NCBI RefSeq assembly: GCF_900141845.1
Contig: NZ_FQZB01000010.1
Location: 1 to 64,000, forward strand
Length of the DNA: 64,000 nt
Reading direction: 5' to 3'
Source of the DNA: Clostridium cavendishii DSM 21758
Lineage (GTDB): Bacteria > Bacillota > Clostridia > Clostridiales > Clostridiaceae
The translations under genes were made by a program, and so were the position numbers. Positions 32,439 through 40,895 of this stretch are shown here, piece after piece. The notes beneath the pieces were generated by a model. It ran no database searches and was not told the DNA's origin. It worked only from the letters and a program-made list of their open reading frames with translations. Numbering within the stretch: position 1 is the first letter of the stretch; the number at the start of each line of letters is the position of its first letter.

Positions 32439-32628
32439 ATGGAAATAAACAGAAGATATAAAAGCTAAGAAGAGGTTCTTGTTAAAAACCTCGCAAGAAC
32501 TTTATAAAGGTTGTGTTATACACTGTCACTATATTCCAAAATCAAATCAGTTTTTCGTTTGCTGTTACGTTGATAATCATGATGATGATGCATATTTTAC
32601 AATGAAATTAAACTATGACGAGGTGTAA
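32439..32628 (+). pseudogene. Frameshifted small gene downstream of the Rep-like gene
   Basis: AAGGTGG precedes ATG at 32439. The first frame stops after nine codons. Removing one base of the AAAA run near 32459-32462 joins it to an open frame that runs to 32628 and reads like a protein of about 62 aa (KRFLLKTSQELYKGCVIHC, then YVDNHDDDAYFTMKLNYDEV). The length, 190 bases, equals 63 codons plus one base. It is either a pseudogene, a programmed shift on the A run, or a sequencing error. Confidence 0.5.
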
Positions 32629-32908
32629 AATGAATTTTTGATGTACCTGTAATTAATCATTTCTCATATGGAACTATTTTTTAAGGAGGGGGATATTTAA
32701 ATCCTTCTCTTTTGTATCATTGGTATGAGTGCATGGAAAATTTACGGTTTTGCATTTAAGGAAAGTCATATTTTTACCCCTTCAAAATTACCCTATCCCC
32801 CTCTAGAATGAGTATTTCCAACGGTTTTACAAGTGATAATATATGTCATAAAGACTTATTTTATATATAGAGTATAATAAGCGTAGTATCTTTCTTATAA
32901 ACAGAAAA
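32629..32908. other. Gap between the frameshifted gene and the integrase
   Basis: No gene is supported. AAGGAGGGGGAT (about 32683) looks like a ribosome site but no start codon with an extended frame follows. Confidence 0.35.
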
Positions 32909-33880
32909 CTATTTCATTTTAATCATTGTGTTTTCCACCTTAATTTTATCCAACGGATTAAATGCAGTAGCACATTTCAAATCCTTACCATCTAGGTGTA
33001 AGTAATATTCTGTCATTCGATAACTACTATGTCCTAACAGTCTTTTAAGAGTATAGATGTCGCCACCTTCTCTAAGGAAAAGTGTAGCAAATGTGTGACG
33101 GAATAGATGTAGTGAATATCTGAACACACCTCTCCTTTTAGCATATTTAACTATACCCATTTGTAATGTAGTCCTTGGCATTCTATCTCCGTAAGAGGTA
33201 CAGAATAAATAATCATTTGGTGTACCACCTCTTACTTGTAAATATTCAACTAACACTTTGTGCAACACATTACTTATTGGTACTTGTCTCGGTTTTCTAT
33301 TCTTTGTATGAGAAAGATTTACTAACCCCTCTTTTAAATCTACATTACTTATTTTTAACTCCCTTAATTCTAATGCCCTTATCCCTGTACCTAATAAGAA
33401 GTTTATTATTGCCCAATTTCTAAACTCTGCAAATCTGTTTGTAGTATCCTCTTTAGAAGGTTTTTTAAGCAACAACTTCAGTTCCTCTTCTGTGTAAATA
33501 TCTTTGAATACTTCTTGATGTTTAACATATGAATACGGAAACTTTTCAATATATCCTAACTCCATTCCGTATGATAGCATAGGTGTAAGTTTTCTGATAT
33601 AACTGTTAACTGTAATATCCTTAACTTTCCTTACTTGTTTTATATGTACCTTAAAATCCTCAAAAGTATATGCAGTAAACTCATAGCAATAAAACTCCTC
33701 TGATACACCTTTATATTGTAAATACTCATAGAAATACTTTAAGATATTCTTGTATCCGTTGGTGGTATGATGTGATACCCCATTTGCTTCACACCTTTTA
33801 AAATACATCTCGCACAAGTCCTTGAATAACATTCCTTGTTTGTTAACCATTCCAATTTTATAACCTTTTGTTTTAGCCAT
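32909..33880 (-). CDS. int: Tyrosine recombinase/integrase of the guaA element
   Basis: This 323-aa phage-type integrase carries an N-terminal SAM-like core-binding domain (LFKDLCEMYFKRCEANGVSHHT through LSYGMELGYI) and a C-terminal catalytic domain. Active-site residues visible are Arg in GTGIRALELREL, Lys in the HTKNRKPRQVPI hairpin, the HLFRHTFAT pair (His and Arg), His in LLGHSS and the nucleophilic Tyr in MTEYYLHLDG. GGAGGG lies 7 bases before the ATG. It starts 163 bases from the guaA stop, the usual place for an element integrase next to its attachment site, so it almost certainly catalyses insertion and excision here. Confidence 0.93.
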   Translation of the reverse strand: MAKTKGYKIGMVNKQGMLFKDLCEMYFKRCEANGVSHHTTNGYKNILKYFYEYLQYKGVSEEFYCYEFTAYTFEDFKVHIKQVRKVKDITVNSYIRKLTPMLSYGMELGYIEKFPYSYVKHQEVFKDIYTEEELKLLLKKPSKEDTTNRFAEFRNWAIINFLLGTGIRALELRELKISNVDLKEGLVNLSHTKNRKPRQVPISNVLHKVLVEYLQVRGGTPNDYLFCTSYGDRMPRTTLQMGIVKYAKRRGVFRYSLHLFRHTFATLFLREGGDIYTLKRLLGHSSYRMTEYYLHLDGKDLKCATAFNPLDKIKVENTMIKMK

Positions 33881-33937
33881 TATGTAACCCTCCGTATAGT
33901 TAAATTTAAGTTACAAGATAACCAAAAACATAAAAAT

Positions 33938-33987
33938 AAAGTAGGCTTTGATATACGGAAAATTTCCCTAAAATCAAAACCTACTTT
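33938..33987. terminator. Inverted repeat between integrase and guaA
   Basis: AAAGTAGGCTTTGAT (33938-33952) and ATCAAAACCTACTTT (33973-33987) form an imperfect 15-base stem. It lies 57 bases beyond the guaA stop on the minus strand and upstream of int. It may terminate guaA after integration or contain integrase arm sites. Confidence 0.5.
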
Positions 33988-34042
33988 GCAGTACCTTTAG
34001 CAGTACCAAACCTTCTAAAACCTTAATTTATCATAACTCTAG

Positions 34043-34090
34043 TTTATTCCCACTCAATAGTTGCTGGTGGTTTTGAAGTTACATCATAAA
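34043..34090. repeat. Right attachment site at the end of guaA
   Basis: The 48 bases containing the last codons and stop of guaA match 27892-27939 with one mismatch (34074). Integration exchanged the 3' end of guaA without changing its coding content. Confidence 0.92.
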
Positions 34091-35576
34091 CAATTCTGTT
34101 TACTCCCTTAACTTCATTAACAATTCTTCTACTTACCTTATCTAAAACTTCATATGGTATATGAGCCCAATTTGAAGTCATTCCATCTGATGATGTTACA
34201 GCTCTTAAAGCTACAGTATGTGAATAAGTTCTTTCATCTCCCATAACTCCTACTGAACGTATATTAGGCAGACAAGCAAAGTATTGCCATATTTGACCTT
34301 CAAGACCTGCATTTGCTATCTCTTCTCTGAATATAGCATCAGCTTCTCTAACTATTTCAAGTTTTTCTTCAGTTATATCTCCTAAAACTCTTATAGCTAA
34401 ACCTGGTCCTGGGAATGGCTGTCTCCAAACTAAGTGATGAGGTATTCCTAGTTCTTCTCCAACTTTTCTTACTTCATCTTTAAATAACTCTCTTAATGGT
34501 TCTATAAGCTTAAAGTCTATATCTTCTGGAAGTCCTCCAACATTGTGGTGACTCTTTATAACAGCTGAAGTTCCTGTTCCACTTTCAACTACATCTGGGT
34601 ATATAGTTCCTTGAACTAAGAATTTAGCATCACCTATTTTGTTAGCTTCTTCTTCAAATACTCTTATGAATTCTTCACCTATTATTTTTCTCTTAGTTTC
34701 TGGATCTGAAACTCCTGCAAGTTTTCCTAAGAATCTATCTTGAGCATTAACTCTTATAAGATTCATATCAAAACCTTCTCTAAAGATTTTTTCTACTTGG
34801 TCTCCTTCATCTTTTCTAAGTAAACCATGATCTACAAATATACAAGTTAATTGCTTACCTACTGCTTTATGAACCATAACAGCTGCAACTGATGAATCAA
34901 CTCCACCAGATAAAGCACATATAAGCTTCTTATCTCCAACTATTTCTTTAATTTCTTTTATTTTTTCTTCCGCAAATGAAGCCATAGACCAGTTATCTTC
35001 TAAGCCACAAATATCATGTATGAAGTTTTGAAGCATCTTTTGACCAAATGGAGTATGTTCAACTTCTGGGTGGAATTGAACTCCATAAAGTTTTCTTTCT
35101 TCATTTTCCATAGCAGCTATTGGACATACATCTGTATAAGCTGTTATTTTAAAACCTTCAGGTGCTTTTTCAACATAATCAGTATGACTCATCCAGCATA
35201 TTTCTTCTTTTTCAATACCTTTAAATAGTCTTGAAGAAGAATCTATATTTATATTACTTTTACCATATTCACTAATTGGAGCTGTAGCCGCCTTTCCACC
35301 TAGCATATATGACATAAGTTGATCTCCATAGCAGATTCCAAGTACAGGTACATCTAAATTGAATACACCTTCATCTATCTTTGGAGTATTTTCTCCATAA
35401 ACACTATTTGGACCGCCTGTAAATATTATTCCTTTTGGATTTTTAGCTTTTATTTGCTCTAAGCTATAATGATAAGGGATTATTTCACAGTACACACCAC
35501 ATTCTCTTACTCTTCTTGCTATAAGTTGATTATATTGTCCGCCAAAATCGACTACAAGTATCAAATCTCTCTTCAT
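34044..35576 (-). CDS. guaA: GMP synthase (glutamine-hydrolysing)
   Basis: GuaA converts XMP to GMP using glutamine and ATP, the last step of guanine nucleotide synthesis. The 510-aa protein has an N-terminal class I glutamine amidotransferase (FTGGPNSVYGE, the nucleophile in LGICYGDQLM, HPEVEHTPFG), the ATP pyrophosphatase with SGGVDSSVAA, and a C-terminal dimerisation domain ending in SKPPATIEWE. The last 15 codons derive from the integrated element, which restores them. It follows guaB by 146 bases and is probably expressed from the same riboswitch-controlled promoter. Confidence 0.97.
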   Translation of the reverse strand: MKRDLILVVDFGGQYNQLIARRVRECGVYCEIIPYHYSLEQIKAKNPKGIIFTGGPNSVYGENTPKIDEGVFNLDVPVLGICYGDQLMSYMLGGKAATAPISEYGKSNINIDSSSRLFKGIEKEEICWMSHTDYVEKAPEGFKITAYTDVCPIAAMENEERKLYGVQFHPEVEHTPFGQKMLQNFIHDICGLEDNWSMASFAEEKIKEIKEIVGDKKLICALSGGVDSSVAAVMVHKAVGKQLTCIFVDHGLLRKDEGDQVEKIFREGFDMNLIRVNAQDRFLGKLAGVSDPETKRKIIGEEFIRVFEEEANKIGDAKFLVQGTIYPDVVESGTGTSAVIKSHHNVGGLPEDIDFKLIEPLRELFKDEVRKVGEELGIPHHLVWRQPFPGPGLAIRVLGDITEEKLEIVREADAIFREEIANAGLEGQIWQYFACLPNIRSVGVMGDERTYSHTVALRAVTSSDGMTSNWAHIPYEVLDKVSRRIVNEVKGVNRIVYDVTSKPPATIEWE

Positions 35577-35722
35577 ACTTAGACCTCCACCTTATTTTGA
35601 TTTAATTTATGTATATATTTTTAAAAACTGAAATTCATAATTGACAGTTGAGAACTCATAGAAAATTATTTTTGAATTTTTCTAATCATTCTCAATCTCT
35701 CATTCTATTATTTTAATTCATA
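35577..35722. repeat. guaB-guaA spacer with a TTGAGAA-type repeat
   Basis: Contains TTGACAGTTGAGAACTC and TCATTCTCAATCTCTC, related to the repeat at 18252-18340. No separate promoter is evident. Confidence 0.4.
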
Positions 35723-37177
35723 TTATTGACTTACGCTATAGTTTGGAGCTTCTTTAGTTATATTTATATCATGAGGATGACTTTCTCTAAATCCTGCTGA
35801 TGTTTGAACTACAAAATTAGCATTTTCATATAAATCTTCAAAAGTTGCTGCTCCTAAATATCCCATACCTGATCTTATACCACCGATAAGTTGGAATATT
35901 GTATCTGCTAAGAAGCCTTTATATGCAACTCTTCCTTCAACACCCTCTGGAACTAACTTCTTATTTCCTGCTTGGAAATATCTATCCTTAGAACCTTTTT
36001 CCATAGCTCCTAAAGAACCCATTCCTCTGTATACTTTATAGCTTCTTCCTTGATAAATTTCTACTGCTCCTGGAGCTTCATCACAACCAGCAAACATAGA
36101 ACCCATCATAGCTACAGTAGCTCCTGCTGCAAGTGCTTTAACTATATCTCCTGAGTATTTAATTCCTCCATCTGCTATAACAGGAACGCCATACTTTCTT
36201 CCTTCTTCAGCACAATCCATAACTGCTGTTAATTGAGGTACCCCAACACCTGCTACAACTCTTGTTGTACAAATAGAACCAGGTCCTATACCTACCTTTA
36301 CACAATCTGCTCCAGCTTCTATAAGATCTCTAGTAGCTTCTGCTGTAGCAACATTACCAGCTATAATTTGCAAGTTTGGATATTTAAGCTTTATAGTTCT
36401 AACTCCTTCTAAAACTCCTTTTGAATGTCCATGAGCAGTATCTATAGTTATAACATCTACTTTAACCTTAACTAATGCATCTACTCTTTCCATCATATCA
36501 ACTGTAACTCCAACAGCTGCACCACATAATAGTCTACCCTTATTATCTTTAGCTGCATTTGGGAATACTCTAGCTTTTTCTATATCTTTAATAGTAATTA
36601 AGCCCTTTAAATAACCTTCTTCATCTACTAAAGGTAACTTTTCTATTTTGTGCTTCTTAAGTATTTCCTTAGCTTCATCAATAGAAGTATTTTCTCCTGA
36701 AGTTATAAGATTCTCCTTAGTCATAACTTCTGATATTTTTCTTTCAAAATCTGTTTCAAATAATATATCTCTATTTGTAATAATTCCAACTAATTTACCT
36801 TCTTCAGTTATTGGAACACCAGAAATTCTGTATTGTCCCATAAGTTCATTAGCTTCTCTTAAAGTGTGATTTGGAGAAAGAAAGAAAGGATCTGTTATAA
36901 CTCCATTTTCTTGTCTTTTTACCTTATCAACTTCTTTAGCTTGAGCTTCTATAGACATATTCTTGTGTATTATACCTATACCACCTTCTCTAGCTATAGC
37001 TATCGCCATCTTAGATTCAGTTACAGTATCCATACCTGCACTAAGAAGTGGAATATTTAAAGTAATTGATTTTGTAAGTTTAGTTTTTAAACTTACCTGA
37101 TTTGGTAAAACCTCTGATTTGTTTGGTACTAATAAAACGTCGTCAAATGTGTAAGCTGTTTTTAATATTCTTGCCAT
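35723..37177 (-). CDS. guaB: IMP dehydrogenase
   Basis: GuaB oxidises IMP to XMP with NAD+, the committed step to guanine nucleotides. The 484-aa protein has the TIM-barrel with a pair of CBS domains inserted at about residues 95-205 (MTKENLITSGENTS and following). The active-site loop with its catalytic Cys is GIGPGSICTTRVVAG; the flap motif is GRSYKVYRGMGSLGAM. GGAGGAG lies 6 bases before the ATG. It is the first gene of the guaBA unit and lies behind a guanine riboswitch, so expression should fall when guanine is abundant. Confidence 0.97.
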   Translation of the reverse strand: MARILKTAYTFDDVLLVPNKSEVLPNQVSLKTKLTKSITLNIPLLSAGMDTVTESKMAIAIAREGGIGIIHKNMSIEAQAKEVDKVKRQENGVITDPFFLSPNHTLREANELMGQYRISGVPITEEGKLVGIITNRDILFETDFERKISEVMTKENLITSGENTSIDEAKEILKKHKIEKLPLVDEEGYLKGLITIKDIEKARVFPNAAKDNKGRLLCGAAVGVTVDMMERVDALVKVKVDVITIDTAHGHSKGVLEGVRTIKLKYPNLQIIAGNVATAEATRDLIEAGADCVKVGIGPGSICTTRVVAGVGVPQLTAVMDCAEEGRKYGVPVIADGGIKYSGDIVKALAAGATVAMMGSMFAGCDEAPGAVEIYQGRSYKVYRGMGSLGAMEKGSKDRYFQAGNKKLVPEGVEGRVAYKGFLADTIFQLIGGIRSGMGYLGAATFEDLYENANFVVQTSAGFRESHPHDINITKEAPNYSVSQ

Positions 37178-37392
37178 ATTTACTCCTCCAAAACTTATTT
37201 TTTATGAATATATTTTTTTATGTAAATTAAAATAACTTTCCTAAAAGTTATTGTTCCCTCATTGAAAGCAATTTAAAACCTTCAAATAATTAACCTTTCC
37301 GGAAAGTTTATCCACCAGAGACTTATATAAAAGCAGCTTGCACTTATAAAATTTGAAGTCTTTCTTGCATTTTTTTATTTTTATGCAAGAAA
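37178..37392. other. guaB 5' leader downstream of the riboswitch
   Basis: Further hairpins are present: CTTTCTTGCAT/ATGCAAGAAAG (37360-37393), AACTTTCCGGAAAGGTT (about 37290-37308), and AATAACTTT/AAAGTTATT (about 37231-37250) followed by TTTTAATTT, which resembles a terminator. A 65-codon frame here lacks a ribosome site and is not accepted. Confidence 0.5.
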
Positions 37393-37426
37393 GGCGTATT
37401 AATTCCATAAGTGAAATTAATACGCC
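37393..37426 (-). terminator. Riboswitch expression-platform hairpin
   Basis: GGCGTATTAATTTC and GAATTAATACGCC form a 13-base stem about 30 bases beyond the aptamer, followed by TTTCTT. It is the likely terminator that the guanine-bound aptamer favours. Confidence 0.7.
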
Positions 37427-37454
37427 ATAGAAAATTCTACACCACATCAAAGCC

Positions 37455-37521
37455 ACTCATAGTCGGAAATTTAATGGTTTCCGGTAGATACTCCTTGCCA
37501 TATTCAAGGTATATACGAGGG
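37455..37521 (-). ncRNA. Guanine riboswitch (purine aptamer) of guaBA
   Basis: The minus strand contains the conserved purine-aptamer core: P1 CUCGUA/UAUGAG, P2 CCUUG/CAAGG with loop AAUAUGG, junction UAUCUACC, P3 CGGAAA/UUUCCG with loop CCAUUAAA, and the junction GACUAUGAG. The discriminating pyrimidine in the last junction is C, which specifies guanine (U would specify adenine). A terminator-like stem follows. This controls guaB-guaA, the classic target. Confidence 0.92.
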
Positions 37522-37543
37522 ATATTCGTTTATATTAAAACTT

Positions 37544-37572
37544 ATTATAGGGCATATAATAAAGCTTGTCAA
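37544..37572 (-). promoter_or_regulatory. Consensus promoter of the guaBA operon
   Basis: TTGACA (37567-37572) and TATAAT (37544-37549) on the minus strand are separated by 17 bases, both hexamers perfect. The aptamer begins about 15 bases after the expected start point. Confidence 0.88.
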
Positions 37573-37809
37573 CAGAATAAGCTATATTTTTTCTCCATTT
37601 ACACAAATGATTTTTAACTTGCATTTGCGTTTTAAAAAAGAATATATTCTTTCGCTTTTTAGCGTGTTTTTTGAATTAATTCATGTATAAAATAAATTAT
37701 AACTATTGATTATTCTGAAAGGAAAAACTCATTAATCATTATATTTAACGTAGTCTAATAATAATATATTTTCTCTTTATAATAGAAAATATATCAATAA
37801 CCATAAATA
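37573..37809. other. Intergenic region between guaB leader and pilus operon end
   Basis: AT-rich with an ATATTTTCT/AGAAAATAT inverted repeat near 37769-37796. No gene is seen. Confidence 0.35.
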
Positions 37810-37848
37810 AAAGACTAAGCTAAACCTTTTTATATTTAACTTAGTCTT
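37810..37848 (-). terminator. Terminator of the type IV pilus operon
   Basis: AAGACTAAGCTAAA pairs with TTTAACTTAGTCTT with one mismatch, followed by TTTTATTT on the minus strand. It lies 110 bases after the last pilus gene. Confidence 0.8.
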
Positions 37849-37958
37849 CACCTTTATTAATATCTTGTTATTTCTTAAGAGAAAAATGATCTTATTAACA
37901 ATAAGAAGATATATAATTGTTTTTTAAAACGATATTCTGATAAATATTCTCTTATTTT

Positions 37959-40865
37959 TTAGAATAAATCTGGACTCTTAACTACATTAATATTTAAAGC
38001 CCCATCCTTAACAATAGTATTATTTAATAAAATTTTATTATGAACAGTAATTTTATATAAATTATTTTCAGTATATCCTGGAACATCTATTTTACCTTTT
38101 ACAGTGATTAAATACTTACAACTCCCTGTATTATCTAATAGTACTGGATTTTTATTAGTTAATTCTTGCCCTAGACCCTCATCCTGAATCTGATAATATG
38201 TTGTTCCATCAGGCTTCTTTCTTTCTTCAATCTTTAACAATTTAATAGTAATTTCCGGTTTCCCATCTGTACCTCTTCCTATATAATTCAATCCTGCTAT
38301 ATCAATCATAAAACTATATTTATCGTTTCCTGTAGTCTGTATGATTGTTCCACTTTGAAAATAACTCTTATTTGCTATGTCAAATGTCTTATCAGACCTA
38401 GATATAATTACATCATCTACTTTAGGCTTATCATCTACTTTACTAATTTCTTTTGAATTTGTATATAATCCAATAGCTTGTTTGCAATTATCTATGGCCA
38501 AAACTTGCATCATAGGAGTTGCTGTACACTTCTGTTCATTTCCTATCATATATGCCATTTCATTTTCATGATTAGAACTATTATGAAGCTTGTATAAACC
38601 TTCACCAGTGAATCTAAGTGTTGCTAACTTAATTGTATCTTGGCTACTTAAATTCCCATTGTTATTAGCAAAATATATCTTTGCACATCTATAAGCCTTA
38701 TTTTCCTCCTCTTCATTATCCATTTTAAGATTTGAATTAAAAGAAACTGGTTTCAAATATCCTTTTAGAACTTGATCTGCATCTATTCTTCCTAACAACG
38801 AGGTATACGACGCACAAAGTTCTCCTGCTCCACTAGTAATAATTTCATTAAGATTAGTTTCCTGTGAGTTATTATTTATCCCAAAAAGATTTATTTGCAA
38901 GTCATCTCTCTCTGAAATATTCTTTGCTATTAAATTCGCATATTCAAGGGAGTATCCATCTGTATCTGGAATAGAAATCGATTTTATTTTCTCATCAAAT
39001 TTCACATTATATTTATCACTTCCAGTACTTCCATAACTTGTAGGATTCCCTCCACTTATAAGTAAAATACTCTTATTTTCATCTCCATCAGCTAGAACTC
39101 CAGCTGATACCCTTAGAGCATCTCCTGTATTCCTAGTTTTATTAGTTACTGTTTGCAATGAACTTATAGTTTTCTTAATACTTGCTATATCATTAGAAAA
39201 AGATTTTCCATCTATTTTTAAACATTCAGCAATATCACTATATTGAACTATAGCTAAAGATGTTTTTGAATTTACGGTTTTATCTACAAACATATTTAAA
39301 TCAGCTTTGCATTTATCTGTTATACTGCTATCAATGGCTACTACTATTTTCTTATTCTTAATAGCTGTAACTGCATTATCAAGTACATTAGCAGGATCAG
39401 AAGATTTAACATTTAACGTATAGTTAAGATCATATGCACTACCAATTTGAACAGTTTCTGTATCTCCATTATTATTAGCACTTTTACGGCTAGCTACCAT
39501 AGCTACACTTGGATTAAATTTCATTACATTAACTTTAATAGAAGAGTCCATAAGAACATCTTGTGCTTTTCCATCTAGTTTATTATAAGTTAATAAGATA
39601 TTACTTGTTTGACCATTACTATTTATATCTTCAAAAACTCCTGCTTTTTCTGCTTTAAATTTAACAGAAACCTTAATAGGATCAGCTACATAATTATCTC
39701 CATCTAATCTATAATTTACATTTGGAAGAGCTATTGTAGCACTAGAATTCCATCCTACTGCTGAATTTCCCACTGCTACAGGGGTATATACTTTCAAGCC
39801 CTCTGGAACGTTTATCTTTACAGTTGCTCCACTTCCATCATAGCCTAATGTTATAACATCTGGAATTGCCTTGTATAAATTCACTAATTCATTTGCATCA
39901 TTTGCAAAATAAAGAGTTCCATTAGCCTTATTTGCTATATCAGAGATAGTAGTCTTATCAACAGAATTTGAATATCCTACAAAATAAGCTTTGATATTAT
40001 CAGTAACTAATTCTTGTGCCATCATATTAGCATATTCTTTTGCGTATCCCTTTGGATCAGTTCCATCTCCATACTGAGCTAACTCTATATTCCAAAACGT
40101 CCCACTTATTTCATCAGAATTTGTACTATTAAAATACTCACATTTATTTTTAACATTATCAGGAGCCCAATTCCAAATTTTCGTCTCTCCTATTTGTTGC
40201 CTATTCTTTTTTGAATCAGAATCCCATGGTAATTGACTATGGGAAAAAACTGATGGTTTATTTGGAGTTAGCATTATCATATATTTGTCTATATTAGCAT
40301 TATCTTTTATTCCACTATTTTTATAAAATAACCTTGTAGTCCTTATTGCATCTCCTATATTTTCTCCATAGCTATTATTAATAGTTAAAGTATCTAAAAA
40401 CTTAGATGCCTCTTCCGAGCTATATCTACAATCTTTAAAGATTTCATTACTCTTTGATTTAATTTTAGAAACTGCATTGAATTCTATAATTGAAAAGGTT
40501 GTTTTTGAATCTCCATTAAATTTTTTAAGAAATTCTTTTGCAGAAGTTATTTGCTCTGAAAATTTTGTCCCATCCATATATCTTGATGTATTTACTAATA
40601 ATACTATATGCTTATCTCTATTAGCCTTGTCTACTGAGTTTTTAGGAATTGGCTCCGGTTTAACTGTAAACTTAAATTCACCAACCTGATTTTGAAATAT
40701 ATTATATTCATTACTATCAGAGGCTATAGTGAGATTAGGTGTTACCTTATTTACCGTAGATGTGGAACCTACTGCCTTTGCTACAATCCATCCCCCAAAT
40801 AAAATTACTGAAATAAATACTACTATAATACTTAAAATTCTTTTATTATTTATTTTTATTTTCAT
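37959..40865 (-). CDS. Large von Willebrand A-like protein of the pilus operon
   Basis: This 968-aa secreted or membrane-tethered protein ends the pilus operon. An N-terminal hydrophobic segment (SIIVVFISVILFGGWIVAKAV, about residues 12-32) serves as signal or anchor. Two vWA-like regions follow: DKHIVLLVNTSRYMDGTKFS at about residue 85, and KIVVAIDSSITDKCKADLNM near residue 500. The MIDAS motif DxSxS is altered in both: Asn replaces the first Asp in one, and the other reads DSSIT. The C-terminal part is beta-rich. By position and domain type it may be a tip adhesin comparable in role to PilY1, which carries a vWA domain. That comparison is inferred, not by alignment. GGAGG precedes the ATG. 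Confidence 0.7.
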   Translation of the reverse strand: MKIKINNKRILSIIVVFISVILFGGWIVAKAVGSTSTVNKVTPNLTIASDSNEYNIFQNQVGEFKFTVKPEPIPKNSVDKANRDKHIVLLVNTSRYMDGTKFSEQITSAKEFLKKFNGDSKTTFSIIEFNAVSKIKSKSNEIFKDCRYSSEEASKFLDTLTINNSYGENIGDAIRTTRLFYKNSGIKDNANIDKYMIMLTPNKPSVFSHSQLPWDSDSKKNRQQIGETKIWNWAPDNVKNKCEYFNSTNSDEISGTFWNIELAQYGDGTDPKGYAKEYANMMAQELVTDNIKAYFVGYSNSVDKTTISDIANKANGTLYFANDANELVNLYKAIPDVITLGYDGSGATVKINVPEGLKVYTPVAVGNSAVGWNSSATIALPNVNYRLDGDNYVADPIKVSVKFKAEKAGVFEDINSNGQTSNILLTYNKLDGKAQDVLMDSSIKVNVMKFNPSVAMVASRKSANNNGDTETVQIGSAYDLNYTLNVKSSDPANVLDNAVTAIKNKKIVVAIDSSITDKCKADLNMFVDKTVNSKTSLAIVQYSDIAECLKIDGKSFSNDIASIKKTISSLQTVTNKTRNTGDALRVSAGVLADGDENKSILLISGGNPTSYGSTGSDKYNVKFDEKIKSISIPDTDGYSLEYANLIAKNISERDDLQINLFGINNNSQETNLNEIITSGAGELCASYTSLLGRIDADQVLKGYLKPVSFNSNLKMDNEEEENKAYRCAKIYFANNNGNLSSQDTIKLATLRFTGEGLYKLHNSSNHENEMAYMIGNEQKCTATPMMQVLAIDNCKQAIGLYTNSKEISKVDDKPKVDDVIISRSDKTFDIANKSYFQSGTIIQTTGNDKYSFMIDIAGLNYIGRGTDGKPEITIKLLKIEERKKPDGTTYYQIQDEGLGQELTNKNPVLLDNTGSCKYLITVKGKIDVPGYTENNLYKITVHNKILLNNTIVKDGALNINVVKSPDLF

Positions 40866-40895
40866 ACTTACCTCCTTTCTGTTTACTTAGAAGGT

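Larger units (their letters stand above)
27892..34090. mobile_element. guaA-integrated genomic element, about 6.15 kb
   Basis: The segment is bounded by 48-bp direct repeats of the guaA 3' end. The tyrosine integrase gene lies adjacent to the right repeat and reads away from guaA. Cargo includes a serine recombinase, a RepA_N-like replication protein with iteron-like repeats, a frameshifted small gene and three unknown proteins. guaA is restored intact by element-borne sequence. The 3' end of guaA is an established integration site of genomic islands in many bacteria. No conjugation, capsid or toxin gene is seen, so mobility may depend on a helper. Confidence 0.9.

Noticed and set aside
37259..37456. 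65-codon frame in the guaB leader
   Set aside because: It begins inside the guanine aptamer and covers the expression-platform hairpins; no ribosome site.
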